64,000 nucleotides of DNA from Corallium rubrum (GCA_964035015.1 OZ036006.1:13544690-13608689); one strand, 5' to 3'; shown: positions 28,726 to 41,545, counted from the stretch's first letter. Numbers and translations: made by a program. Notes: generated by a model not told the origin, from the sequence alone.

Positions 28726-29622
28726 ATATGTTAATCATTTAATCGAAACAGAAACATTAGTGCTTATACAAACTTTTGAAAAGTTGTGATTGAGTAAACG
28801 TACTGCCTATGGGGACTAAGAAGTTTATCTGCGAACATTACAAATAATCCTTTACACGTAGAGACGCCCAACGCTAAAGACTTTCTCCATTAATTCTGCG
28901 ATTAATAGCGAGTGATTGTAAATAATTTCGATACTTATGGATTTTAACTTTTGCGTGTTTGTAAATATTAGGAGCTTTGTGTGATGGTAAATATGAAATT
29001 ATACATTTCTGAAACTTGATTTCGTTATTTAATCTTATTATAAAAAACGTTTCTTTAAACAAATCACATTTTAAAAATTACAATCTTTTAAGAGCTACAA
29101 TCATTGAAAGAATACAAACGAAATATTCTCATGCCTAAAGACTTAAAATAGAAGGTGTATACTTCAGAAATCCCACACGTGAAGGACACCGTTTGTCAAA
29201 AATTTGAAACTTCGGAAATCAGTCGGAGAGCTATCGGGAATGACGTATTTATTACACGGGGGGGGGGGGGGGGTTAAGAATTAGGGTTGGGGGGTTGGTA
29301 AAAGCTATGGTTAAGAGGATCTCTAAGCAGCCTGAGACGAATGAAGGACGCGACGCGGTTTCTCTATGGTAACACTGTTAATGACCTTCTCGACTAGACT
29401 TGCCCAGGCGCTTAATCCTCTTAATGACCCCTAATGAGTTTCTCTTTTGTCTCCTGCACGTGCACTGAGGATAAATATTCAAATATCACACTTAGTAACA
29501 GAAAGCGTAGCAAGGCTTTCAAAGTAATAAATCGCTTTGCCTTTATATTTCGACACTTTAAATCGTTCTTTTCATCACTTCTCGAAGTGATTCTACATTC
29601 TATCTTCCTACGATTTCCTCGC
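28726..29622. other. Spacer with a G-run
   Basis: No gene supported. A run of 16 G bases is at 29258-29273, followed by degenerate GGGTTGGGG sequence. Confidence 0.5.
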
Positions 29623-30180
29623 TTATAAACGAAGGTTTGCTTTGAAATCTACAATTATTAGCCATATTAAGACAAACACAGCATTTATAGAAGAAAATAA
29701 TTTATTACTTTCTCTCCAATAAGAAAGATATCCTAGAATACATTTCATTTCTGGATTATCCGCATTACTATACAATTGCCACAGTGCATACAACATGGAC
29801 TCTGACGTGTTTTCTAAATGTCTTAAACGTTCAAGAGCGTCTTTATGACACATGAACTTCAGTACTCTTGTCGCTTCAATAAACTCGTCCCAAATCAATC
29901 GTTTATCGTTTACAAATGCAATGGCATCTTTGCAGTACAATTCCCATCTTTCTTCCTCGGTCATCATGAGGCAATCATGCTGGCGCTGACTGGGGTGATC
30001 AATCTTACAACCACAACAGTTTTCTTCGCGTAATTTCTCGATTTCAGTGGCAATGGCGTCTGTGTATATGGTCTCTATCAATGGAAACAGCTTTTGGTAT
30101 TCGACAACGGACACTTCGTCGACATGTACTTTATTTCCCCAGGTTTCACATTTACGGTTTCTAGATCGTCGAGTATTCAT
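29623..30180 (-). CDS. Cys/His 'HPSQxxHxCL' protein with C-terminal hydrophobic helix (185 aa)
   Basis: The frame begins MNTRRSRNRKCETWGNK, near a divergent AT-rich region. The central motif CCGCKIDHPSQRQHDCLMM could bind a metal. It is followed by a helical ERWELYCKDAIAFV, DEFIEATRVLKF region, and a C-terminal hydrophobic stretch (INAVFVLIWLIIVDF) that could be a membrane anchor. The same core is in the broken gene at 21592-22079. Function unknown. I infer that both come from the third Polinton remnant or a related virus-like element. Frame intact. Confidence 0.6.
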   Translation of the reverse strand: MNTRRSRNRKCETWGNKVHVDEVSVVEYQKLFPLIETIYTDAIATEIEKLREENCCGCKIDHPSQRQHDCLMMTEEERWELYCKDAIAFVNDKRLIWDEFIEATRVLKFMCHKDALERLRHLENTSESMLYALWQLYSNADNPEMKCILGYLSYWRESNKLFSSINAVFVLIWLIIVDFKANLRL

Positions 30181-30453
30181 GTCTCAGTTCTAAACGGCTT
30201 TCAACAAACGTTCCAATCTTTCTCTAAAGTCTCGAACAAGTATAGATTCATCCAACGAACTTAGCCGACCAGACCAGGTGTAATCCTAACATCGTAATGT
30301 CCGAGCTTATTTAACTTCATGCGCACTAGTTATCCCAATCTTGCCCAATCATGTCACAGGCGTTCGTCATGCGTGAGTCACGGTGTGTGAGTCACGGTGA
30401 ATATTAATGAGGCGGCATCCCTTTGGTCCCTATATGGGGGGGGGGGGGGGGGG
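30181..30453. other. Spacer ending in a G-run
   Basis: No gene supported. An 18-base G-run is at 30436-30453. Confidence 0.5.
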
Positions 30454-30963
30454 TATCTACTTACTTATATCGCTTTAATTTTTCGCTCGAGTGTACCGTG
30501 ATCATGCAACACGTATTTTTGATAAGCATTAGATAGCGCCGGCGCAAAACACAGCCTGAAAATGTCCGCTTGTTAATTATAGTTGAACATCTCTGCCCAG
30601 CGCTTACCATGTTAACACTTCAAACATTAATTCAAAGGCTATTCTGAGGTTTCAGAAATATTGATTCGAACGGCTTAACACTCCTGTCTGAGCAAAAACA
30701 CCCTTCTGCCTTCTTTTTCCCTTCAACATGTATTCAACAATAATCGTTAATTTCTAACGATTAACCCTAATCTCTAACCCCTAACACTAAAATGTTTGAA
30801 CTCACGTTTAGTATGTAAATCGGCAAAAACAGGAAACGTGGACGCTAATCACATTGTTAAAGAATATGATATTTTTATGTTTTATATGTCTATGATTTAG
30901 ACTCTGGTAACACATGTATTGATGCGTCTCAATAAATGAATGTTCAACGCGTTTTTTGAATAA

Positions 30964-32465
30964 TGCGTCAATCAATTTGTACTGTTAACATCCACCCGGG
31001 AATACCCCCGGGCATTTGAACTTTTCGATATTTTGCGGTTAAGTTTCCCACCCCCAGGCCAAAATACCTGTTCAAATGCCCCCACATACAAGGCAAATTG
31101 ATGGTCAAATGCCCCAACCCCCGGGTCATTCTGACTGTAATTCTGTCAGTTCGAGTTTGGAATTGTGTGTGAAAAGTAAAGGCACTGAATTTTGAAGCAA
31201 TTTCAACATTTTAATATAATAAAGTGTGTATTAAAATACTATACTTGATGCTATATTAAAGAAAATGTTAAAGTTCCCTAAAACGTAGGTTGCAGTGTCA
31301 TAATAGATAAACTTTAAATATTAAATTAATATAAACAACAGTTCTCCATGGTACTTTGTTGGCCTAATAAACGATAAATGTAAACTGTTTCATGCTGCAA
31401 CTATCAACATTTTAAATCACCTTGTATAGAAAACACCAATATATATGAAACATTTGATTCAAAATAAAAACATCTAAAAATAACAATGTCCCTATGGCAA
31501 CGGGAATCAATGCCTGGTTGAATCAAGCATAGTTGTTTCTATGAAAAACATTTTCTCTGAAAAACTTCAGTGGCTACCAATTGACAAGATTTTTCAAATA
31601 CAAAAACTCTGTCTTCTTCGTAAAATTATTGATGGTCGAGCTCCAGAGTACTTAATTAATAAATTAAAATCTTTTCGTTTCAACCATATATATCAAACCA
31701 AATCAAAAACTGAATTTCGTCTTCCGAAGCCAAGAACTAATTCCTTAAAAAGAACGTTTTTTTATTCAACAGTCAAAATATGGAACATTCTGGGAACAGT
31801 ACGTGGGGAATCATTTCGTCTTATGAAAGCCAAACTAGTTAAAGATTTCTTCCTAAGATATACTGTTGACAATTTTAGAATTTATAGATTATACTAAACT
31901 TTTTTATACTGATGATATTCTTATCAATCATAGTTAAGTAATTATTATTATTTAGTATTTGATTTACTTTTAATAATTGTTTTTAACTCTCTATTTTTAT
32001 TTAAATTTATTTGATTTAGTTCTATATCGATAGTTATAATTAGAATTAGAGAGCCACTAGGGAGAATACATTATTTGTAATTGGTGTTACCCTCTTTAAA
32101 TAAAGTTTATTTGTATTTGTATTTCTTCCTTCGGCGAGTTTCTTTGGCCTTCAGGACTGCTTTCTCTCTTGTGGCTTTCTTCTTCTGAAGATGCTGCAGC
32201 CACATCTCCACATCGTCTGTATCTGCCACGTAGCTGTTGTCTTGGCCTTTAAAATCTTTTAAAGTGAACTCCATGGCGCGATTAAGAAAAGTTAGTACGC
32301 GTGCGATCGAGAAAATTTAGTCCCGGACCTTCCGCGGTCTCGTGTCAAATGCCCTACCCCTACAGCGGTTTAAAAGGTCAAATTTCCAACTCCCGGGATA
32401 GGGAAGGGTGTCAAATGCCCGGGTTATGCCCGGGGCGATGCTAACAGTATAAATTGATCGGTGCA
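30964..32465. mobile_element. Harbinger-like non-autonomous DNA transposon (1.5 kb)
   Basis: The ends are imperfect inverted repeats with the shared core CTGTTARCATC, CCCGGGCAT and ATTTGAAC-type blocks; TAA is found on each side (30961-30963, 32466-32468), and the related repeat copy at 36840 has one TAA there. A 3-bp TAA/TTA duplication is typical of PIF/Harbinger. It has no transposase gene and contains a LINE 3' piece. Confidence 0.7.
31541..31897 (+). pseudogene. LINE reverse transcriptase C-terminal piece
   Basis: 118 codons starting in KLQWLPIDKIFQIQKLCLLR match the C-terminal region after the RT domain of CR1/L2-type non-LTR elements (LxWLPI, RAPEYL, the KTEFRLPKPRT basic run, TFFYSTVKIWN). 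The 3' end with a short TTTGTATTTGTATTT repeat at about 32110-32124 looks like a LINE tail. It lies within the Harbinger-like element. Confidence 0.7.
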
Positions 32466-33126
32466 TAAGTATTGAATGCGTCTACATGTAACGTAAACAG
32501 TGCCAAGCACGATGGATTTCTGCGTGTAAGGCTTATACATGTAGCTAAAACATCTTGGCCGAGCACCGAACACGTAAACACTTGAAACATTTAATAGTTA
32601 AAAGGGCATTCAGATTTCAGAAAGATCTTTAATCCGAAGCCAAACAAGCGATCACACTGTTTCTTGGTCCTTGAAAGCTTGTCGTTACGCGACAAAGTCG
32701 AAGCGCGTTCCGCCTCGTATGGTTTTATTACGTGATGCTGTATTGAACACGAGAAAGTATTGCATGTAAATATGCAGTCACCGCGCGCTTGTATTTATCG
32801 TATAAAACAACAGTACATACATACATAAAAATGTATTAAAATGCTGAAATACATATTGAATCGAAACCAGGCAATCCGTAAAAATTCTCAAAACCATTCA
32901 AATTGATACCGACAGACCAGTAGCCCACTGTCAGCTGTCGACTTGTCATATATTTCTTGGCGTCTTGTGATAGCGCGCAAATATTCATTACCTAAGGCAA
33001 AACTCAACTTTCTATCTTCCATTCGTTGTTCTGGTACACATTCGTAAACTCTTTGGGCATACAAATAAGACTTCTGAAGTATGCTGATTCACTATTGGTC
33101 GTTTGTTGATCACGTGATTGACGAAA

Positions 33127-33129
<3 letters not shown>

Positions 33130-33211
<82 letters not shown>
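33130..33211. repeat. (CA)n microsatellite
   Basis: About 40 CA units with one TA interruption, at the end of repeat copy A. Confidence 0.95.
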
Positions 33212-33212
<1 letters not shown>

Positions 33213-33240
33213 CCGCGCTCATGACATAGTGGATACGGTT

Positions 33241-34149
33241 TACCAACCAGTACCCGAAAAAACAAAAACAAAAACAAACCAAGAAGAAAAGTTAAAAATT
33301 AAAAATTCATTAAAATATAAAGAAAATATTTTAATAAAAATTAAAATACAATATAACATAAAAATAAAACTATTAAAATGATGTTTCATTAATCGAGATG
33401 TGATTACAGTGTATGTACATTTTATTCAGAATTAATTGGCCCTTGGTTATACTAAAGAAATCAGTTAAAAAGCGATTTTGATAATATAATATAATAACCT
33501 ACAGCTATCTCCCGGCAGGCTGACATAGAGATTCCTGTTCCTTCTATCAATTTTAGTGCATATTCTTTCTTCTCTGATCTAAAATAGTATAAATATAAGA
33601 GGGCAATCAGAGACTGCATATACCTTCACCAGCGGGTTATTAGAGATGTTTAAAAAGAAGACTAGACATCCCAATAGCCAGGCTAGCTAACAAGTCTTAC
33701 ACATGTATGAAGAATAGAATGCTTGATTGCATTCGTATCAAAAGTATGCAAAAATGTTTGCATAAAATAAGGATAATGAGCGCAATCAACACAGAGAATC
33801 TTGTGGTCAGATTTTTATCAAATTCTCATCCAAATTTCAACTAAAATTGACAGGGTTGCTCCTTGGTCTATGTTCAATCTTTCCACAAACTTTCACGAAA
33901 CCTGTCGAGTATTTTGTGAGATATCCTGGTGGCAGACATAGTCAGAGACAAGCAGATTGTATTACTGGTATTTATTTGGCCTACAGATAATGATTGAACA
34001 ACGTAAATTCTTCACTAAAACATACGAAAATGCTTGATAACCTTGCGACATATCAGTATATATGCTCTCACGTATCATCTAGAATCGACAGTAATTAATT
34101 TTTAAATGCCCTTAATAACTTAACAATAATGCTTAATTCTAGCCCTTAC
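33241..34149. other. Spacer, no supported gene
   Basis: AT-rich, with no coding pattern or terminal repeats recognised. Confidence 0.5.
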
Positions 34150-34604
34150 TTAAACTCCAACCCAATCCCTAACCCAAGCCCGGCCCCAACCCTAATCTTA
34201 ACTCTAATCTCAAAATGGCAACTTTATAGCTAAATTGGGAAAAACAGGAAACCCGATTGCTAATCGCATTGTTAAAAGAATTTGAAAATATATCGCTTTC
34301 GTTCTAATCTTTACTACGTTAGACTTAGACTCTGGTAACACATGAATTGATTGGTCCAAGGATTCTAGTAACGAATGAGATTATTCTCTCAACAATGATC
34401 AACGCGCTTTTTGATTAAGTATTTTATACGCCTACATGTAACTCAAGCAGTACCAAGTACAGTTGATTTCTGCGTATATACAGACAATCAGACATAGCTA
34501 AGACATCTTGCCCGAGGGCCTAACATGTCAACAGTACACTTGAAACATTAGTTAAAATATGAAACGCGGTCCCTATAATCGCATAAAAAAATATGATACT
34601 TATA

Positions 34605-36479
34605 CAATCTCGTTCCCAGACCCTTCTCACGCGGGCCGTGGCCGTCGACCGAAAGCTCTGGGATAATCAATCGTCTCTTGCCAAAATTTAGCTTCCGTCG
34701 CAACTGCGCATGCGTGAGAAGACTTCTTCAATGAAATATTTACATTTTATACTGCGGTTTTCAAGAGTAATCGATGTTGTCGGTATCTTAGATTTATTTG
34801 TTATGGCCTCGAAAAACGTTGATTTATTTAATGCTGCATTGAAGTATGCACTGCGAGAAACAAATTGAGATGGATTACCCATCAAAGAAAAGCAGTTCGA
34901 AGCGCTGAAGACGATTCTTGTCGAACAAAAAGACACCCTTGTGTGTTCTTTCCACTGGTTACGGCAAATCGCGTATTTACCAGCGGATAAACTTGTCAAG
35001 AACTAAACAGCCTTTTAAACAGCAAGTAATCGACGGCTTTTGAACGGTTCCAAGAGAGAAAGCGGTGAGTAGCAAACTTGTCGTAGCCGAAGTGACTAGA
35101 CGGCATATTATTATCTTGTAATTTGTGGAACAAGATGACTAGTAATTTCAGAACTACGCATCGTTGAAATATATTGTGTACGTATGTTGTTATATGTTGA
35201 ATGAGCTTTCATTTGATGTAGAGTTCAAGATTCTTGCGTTTTATGAAACTTGTTATACTGTCCAAAATGTGCGAACCACTGTTCCAAAATAATATTTCAT
35301 TACAAATATACAGGAAATCGACGCAATGAACCAAAACGACAGACGTTTTTCCATTTTTTAAAATATTTCCCGCTTAACTAAGCTTGAAATTTCCACCCCG
35401 AATAGAATTTTTCAATAGCTTCTGTATGATATATATCTCAAAGTTGTGCGTTAAATATTTGAAAAGAAATCTAAAATTCTGTAACACTTGTCATGTTATT
35501 TCAAACGGTGGTTCGCACATTTTGGACTTAGAGTCTTGAACTATACATCAAATGAAAGCTCATTTAAAGGGATATGGCAATAAAAATTATTTTTGTCCAA
35601 TTTGTAAGAATATGTAGAAAAGTTAGAAAGTACGTTTACAGATTTTCATTAGCTGGCTTACTTTTTCAGATATTTGCGAACAAAAACACAAGCCGTCCGC
35701 CATCTTGTTTCACAATTAGATCTAATTAAGTGACGTCACAAGCAGGGTAAACATTGTAAAAATTGCAGTCAGTAGCGAAATGTCAGCTAAAATTCTTTTA
35801 CATTGTTAGAGTTTCAATTTGAAATATATCAGATCAAAATACTTAAGATTTTGCATTAAAATACCTAGGAAATTAAGAAATGTTTAGACAAATTTTACCC
35901 TGCTTGTGACGTCATGCATATCTGACGATAGATATGCATATCCAAAATGGCGGATGGCGAGCGTATTCGTACGCAAATAATGCCGAATTTCTTAAAAAAT
36001 AAAAGATCTAATGAAAATTTGTAAACGCACTTCATAACTATTCTTGATGTTCTTACAAATTAGACAAAAATAATTTTTATTGCCATATCCCTTTAACATC
36101 TAACAACATACGTACACCATATACTTCAACGATATGTAGTTCTAAAATTACTAGCCATCTTGTTCCACAACTGACAAGATACCGCACCGCGGGCGGCAAC
36201 ACGCCACTTCAGCAGTACTCACCGCTTTCCCTTTCGAAACCATGCATAAGCCACAGAATACTTGATATTCAACTGCTGTGTGGTTCCAGAAGTTTGCTTC
36301 TTGACAAATTTCAGTCGCCAGATAAAATTTGAAACCCTTCAAGGCTTTCGAAAGAACAAGGAATACAGACTAGCCACTGTCAATTATTCAACCAATGAAA
36401 TCTCGATTTGAAATTGATTATCCCAGAGCTTTCGGTCGACGGGCACGACCCGCGTGAGAAGGGTCTGGGAACGAGATTG
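34605..36479. mobile_element. Foldback-type DNA element with about 62-bp TIRs
   Basis: The left end CAATCTCGTTCCCAGACCCT and the reverse complement of the right end agree over about 62 bp with few differences. The flanks GATACTTATA and GAAACTTATA form a 9-of-10 direct repeat, suggesting an 8-10 bp target duplication (MULE or P/hAT-like; not resolved). Inside, large parts (35100-35570 and 36097-36175) are further inverted copies, and a TTAA-flanked MITE sits in the centre. No intact gene. Confidence 0.75.
35578..36092. mobile_element. TTAA-flanked MITE (515 bp)
   Basis: The inverted ends start AGGGATATGGCAATAAAAAT and match for over 40 bp; TTAA lies on both sides. The AGGG start and TTAA target agree with the larger element at 22772-25206. 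No gene inside. Confidence 0.85.
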
Positions 36480-37100
36480 GAAACTTATACCGCTTTAACT
36501 TCGCTCGAGTGTAATGCTAGAACTCAAGTTTCAGAAATATTGATTCGAACGGTTTAACACTCTTGTCTGAGCAAAAACGTTACAAATTGACTACACCCTT
36601 CTGCTTTCTTTTCCCCTTCAATATGTGCTCTTACATCTCACCTATAGAAATAATAATAATCGTTAATTTCTAACGATTAACCCCAATCTGGCATTCTCTA
36701 ACGCCTAATACTAAGGTAAATTGGAAAAAACAGGAAACGCGGACGCTAATCGCATTGTTAAAGAATATGCTATTTTTAAGTTTTATATGTCTATGTTTTA
36801 GACTCTGGTAATATATGCACTGATGTGTCTCAATAAATCAATGTTCAACGCGTTTTTTGAATAAGTATTGAATACGTCTACATGTAACATAAACAGTGCC
36901 AAGCACGGTGGATTTCTGCGTGTAAACTTATAGCTAAAACATCTTGGCCGAGCGCCTAACACGTAAACACTTCAAACATTTAATAGTTAAAAGGGCATTC
37001 AGATTTCAGAAAGATCTTTAATCCGAAGCCAAACAAGCGGTCACACTGTTTCTTCGTCCTTGGAAAGCTTGTCGTTTAGGCGACAAAGTCGAAACGCGTT

Positions 37101-37825
37101 CCGGAATTATTACTCGGGGGGGAGGGGTGTTCCACAAAATTGCATTATTGCATCATCCCGTCAGGCCTTGCGAAACTGTAAGGCATGTTGTGTGCTCGAT
37201 TTTTTCGAGTTATTTTACCTTTGATCGAGTTGGATTGAGGTGTTTTCCGACGGTATTGGTGAATTCATGAGTAGTTTATTAGTAATGTTGCTGACAAGGT
37301 TTGTCCAGGAAGACAGAATAAACGAATTTATTACAGACGCGAAAAAATGCGCGACGTGTTGACATCAGTACCTAGGAAGTTTGACTTGAGGACTAGAGAC
37401 ACAAGAAAGGGCCACAGTATATCAAAGAACATATACGTACTGTTTACCCAGTAACGGCTTTTTCCTTGTTAGATTGTTTGAATAGCTTTACCTTTTGCAA
37501 GTGACCGAGTTATAGTTGATCAGTAATGCGGCTGGCAATTGTCTTCATCATAAACATGCTTTAAATAATAAATACAAAGGGTTACATGTGTTTACAACTT
37601 CACACGCCGGCGATCGCGATAGACCTAGTACGTAAAAGATGACGAGCTATTTCAAAACGGGTTGGCCCTGGCATTGCTGCTTCATAGTCCAACAACTACA
37701 AAATGCAAGTATAATATTATTACTAGAAGTTTTTATCAAAAGTGAAGTGCTGCGAGTTGCTACCATTTACTATTTAGTAGTAAAATACTTGTTATCGTCC
37801 GAAGCATTTTCAATTAAAGAGCTTA
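37101..37825. other. Spacer, no supported gene
   Basis: Contains a short G-run near 37118. No coding pattern recognised. Confidence 0.45.
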
Positions 37826-38701
37826 AGCATGCGACGTTTTCCTCAACCTGGACGTCACGCGTTACGCGTATAAAATCGAGCCATTAAAGAGTGATGGCGT
37901 CAGCACTCTTGCTTGAAGTGAAGAACGGCAATCTATGCAGTTTTAGGTTGTCGAGAGTCGAGAGTCGAGGTCGAGAGTCGAAGTCGAGTGTTGAAATCGA
38001 GAGTCGATAAACTGACCAGAAAATACCAAAAAATCACTATATATTATAATCGATTATGTATCGCAACATTGTGTCTTATTTCTACGCACCGCGGGATATA
38101 TTTATAACCGATATACAAAGCTTTGAGGCTTTGTAAACATAATATATATTTATATACAGTATTTTATGTCCCTCCAAACATTGTCGGATTCAAATGCAAC
38201 CAAATCTTTTTTCAATGTGTCAGCAAACTTTAAATTAGAAATAGCTTTCTCATCCATCACTAACAGTGTAACACACGACCGCGGAAACGCAATCGGCAAG
38301 TCTCAAGAAAGTAACTTGACTCACTTGAAACTTTCTTTTCACAAACAAAACGACGTCTGGCCGTACGCAGAGTAAAATAATGTATATAAATATATATTAT
38401 GTTCACATATCTCCGCATAATTACTCTGGCGCTAAAAAGCGACGCATACATCACTATTTTGTATATCGGTTATAAATATATCCCATGGTGCGTAGAAATA
38501 AGACACAATGTTGCGATACATAATCGATTATAGTATATAGTGATTTTTTGGTATTTTCTAGTCAATTTATCGACTCTCGACTCTCGACTCCCGACTCTCG
38601 ACCCTCGACTTATAGTTACACTCCAATAACGGCTGTTGCCATCTTTAATGGATCAATTTTGTACGCGTGACGTGAGTGTTGACAATAACGTCGCATGCTT
38701 A
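37826..38701. repeat. Long imperfect palindrome with GTCGAGA tandem repeats
   Basis: The arms 37826-38125 and about 38455-38701 are inverted copies. They share AAGCATGCGACG, clusters of GAGAGTCGA (and its complement), and CGCACC/GGTGCG segments near the centre. This is a foldback structure; termini and target duplication not defined. Confidence 0.75.
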
Positions 38702-39534
38702 CTGAATGTTAAGTGAAATCATCTGGCACAATGGTGTGGAATGTCATATAAAAATTAATGAACAAAGACTCGTATAAATACACTGTCTGCCCCTTGAAAT
38801 GTCGCTTAGCCTTTTGTGGCCTTGATATATACTTCCAACAACAAATAGAGTTGTGTTTGATATAATAGTATAGTAGAAAAATACACTTCTCTTTAATAAA
38901 TCAATATATTCCAGCGCCAAACTTGCCAAGAAACGTCCTCGAGGAAGAAAGACAACGTGGTGTAGCGTAGCGCACAATTTAATAATGCCTGCCGCTGATC
39001 GGTAGACATTGCGTATACCGAAGATCATCGCCCACGAAATCCTAAATCGAGTTTGTAAACGCATATAAACTCGGCCCAGACCTCGTCAAGATTAGTGAGC
39101 TGCTCGCCTTACGGCTCGCAGCAATTAATCACCGAATAATATGTTGAACAGTTCAGTGCATGTCCAGATATCGCGTAGGTGTCGCAAATTCTATATCAAA
39201 ATGATCGCTTGAATCTGCCGAATCCGACACTACAGGTTTTGTCTACTAAATATATTAGATCCGTTGTTTAATTTTCAGAAAAACGGCCTAGCTTGTTGTT
39301 TTAACATTAGCAAACCTTCGACGCTTCCTGCACTGCTGCAGTTCATATATTTTGACATATAAGACCATAAATTCTATTTGTCAAAATATATGCAATTATG
39401 CATTGCCATTGCCATATAGTTTTGTTAGAGTACGCATAGGCTACGCCAAGCTTTCAGAAATCAGTAACCCAAGTGAACGCCTGTGCAGGCGTCTTGTTAG
39501 AGTATAAACACCTTGTATGGTTTGATTGCATGAT
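38702..39534. other. Spacer, no supported gene
   Basis: No coding pattern or repeat structure recognised. Confidence 0.45.
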
Positions 39535-39954
39535 GCGGAGATGAACACGAGAAAGTATTGCATGTAAATATGCAGTCATCGCACCGCGCGCGCTTGTATT
39601 TATAGTATAAAACAACAGTACATACATACATACATACATAAAAATGTATTAAAATGCCGAAATACATATTGTTTCGAAACCAGACAATCCGCAAGAATTC
39701 TAAAAACGGTTCAAATTTATACCGACAGACCATGCAGTAGCCCACTGTCAGCTGTCGAATTGTCATATATTACTTGGCGTTTTGTGATGGCGCGTTGGCG
39801 CGCAAATGTTCATTACCTGAAGCAAAACTCAACTTTCTATCTTCCATTCGTTGTTCTGGTACACGTTCGTAAACCCGTCAAACATACAAATAAGACTTCT
39901 GAAGTATGCTGATTCGGATCCGCCATTGGTCGTTTGGATTAACACGTGATTTAC

Positions 39955-40002
<48 letters not shown>

Positions 40003-40025
40003 CCGCGCTCATGACATAGCGGATA
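39535..40025. repeat. Dispersed repeat family, 3' part copy
   Basis: Closely similar to 32745-33240, including the TACATACATACATAC run and the terminal (CA)n at 39958-40000. Confidence 0.8.
39958..40000. repeat. (CA)n microsatellite
   Basis: About 21 CA units, at the position equivalent to the (CA)n of copy A. Confidence 0.95.
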
Positions 40026-40912
40026 AAGGAGAGAAAAATTAAGCAACCAAACTGCGTATCGACACTCACTTCCTTTGTTTTTATCTCATGGAATTTTAAT
40101 AAAATGGTGTTAAGAATATTTTTACTCAGTTCTTTTACAGAGAAGCGTACAGTCAGATGGTTCTAACATTCTCATTCAATTTTCAACCAAATTCAACCAA
40201 TATTTCATGGGTTGGTCTTTGGTGTATGTCTAACTCTTCCATAGTTAGATAGTAGTTAGTTCGATAAAATTAGATAGTTTTACAAAATAATTTTTTGAGA
40301 AATCCTGGTAACAAACAGACCAACAAACAAATTAAGAAATAGACAAAGAAGTTAATTCAATAAACATCCTCTCCTAAAATGTAAAAAAGTCGAGTGGTGT
40401 GTAGGCAATATTTTAGAAATAACAAATCAAAAATGGGTGAAATGCAGACAAGGATTTTTAGGAACAAAATACTGATGTCGAGCAGAGCCATCCGTCAGCC
40501 CTTTATTAATACTTTTCCGCATTTCTCCAGAATTGGGCCGAAGATCGTCAAAACAGCAACATTCACTGTCTTCAACGAGGTGTGCCTCACTTCGATGAGC
40601 ATGTAAAACATTAGGCCATGACTAAAACATTGGGTTTCCTATTTCTTTTTTGCAAAAATGTAGGTAGGTTAGGTCGGGTTTCTTTTTCTTTTTTTTTAAC
40701 TTTTTTATGTGGTGCTCAGGCACGACAATGGTATATTCTTTCCAAACCCAAATGTCGATTATCATAGGAGATATTACAAACACTATTGTATAAACAAACT
40801 AACAAGTTTATACCGAGGCACAAAATTAAAGTTGGTTCAAAACGCCAAGTTCTTTATTCAAACTATGAGGTCTCAATTCCTCAGAATTTATACCACAAAA
40901 ATAAAATACATG
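40026..40912. other. Spacer, no supported gene
   Basis: AT-rich with a T-run near 40690. No coding pattern recognised. Confidence 0.45.
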
Positions 40913-40979
40913 TACACTGTAAATGAAAAAGGGCTGAAACGACCCAAATTTGCGTTTTAGCCCTTTTGGGGCCAAAGCT

Positions 40980-41310
40980 GTTTTGGCCCCATGCGAAAGC
41001 CATTTCGGCATTTGGAAGCTAGATCGACACTCACAGGGCCATTTCAGGTACAGCAAAACGCTGAATTAGCCCTATCCATTTCCATAACAGCCCCTTCATT
41101 TTCCAAATCAGCCCCACCGTTTTCCGATTTAGCCCCTCGAATCAAAACGACTCTCACGCTAAGGTCGGTTTTAGCCCCACTTTTGGGGTCGTTTATGATG
41201 TCCATATCAGCTCCAGTTGGCCCCATTTTGGCTCCTTTTTGCGAATCGACTCTTTTACTGATCAAATCGACTCCTGTGCCAATTCGACTCTCGCGTCAAA
41301 TCGGACTGGG
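40980..41310. repeat. Left subterminal degenerate repeats
   Basis: Short units with CAGCCCC, TTAGCCCC and ATCGACTC cores recur about every 18-20 bp. They resemble the right-hand minisatellite. Confidence 0.65.
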
Positions 41311-41545
41311 TTCGGGAGAAAGTGCTTTTTATCGGAATTTGGCAACAAAAACAGCTTCAGGTGGAACTGTGAAAGAAGTGGTCTTATCTCGTTTCAAAAA
41401 TTTCTATTGGTCGGGAGTAAATCTTCTGGGCATGTGACACTAATATTTTAGGGGAGTAGAACTATGAGTCTTCTACTGTATTTTGAGTATATCAGTCCGA
41501 GCTTTTGTAAGTAAGACTTAGCCTGAGCAAGCCTACTGTACATCA

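Larger units (their letters stand above)
30454..33240. repeat. Dispersed repeat family, copy A (interrupted)
   Basis: 30454-30960 and 32469-33240 resemble 36480-37100, 34150-34604 and 39535-40025. The Harbinger-like element at 30964-32465 separates the two parts; removing it restores the order seen at 36820-36900. The repeat ends in a (CA)n run. It has no coding capacity that I can see. Confidence 0.75.
34150..37100. repeat. Dispersed repeat family, copy interrupted by a TIR element
   Basis: 34150-34604 and 36480-37100 are related to copy A (shared ACGCGTTTTTTGAATAAG-type and CATCTTGGCCGAGC stretches). They flank the element at 34605-36479. Confidence 0.65.

Noticed and set aside
33004-33381. 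Frames with Cys-Val or Thr-His repeats
   Set aside because: Translated (CA)n microsatellite.
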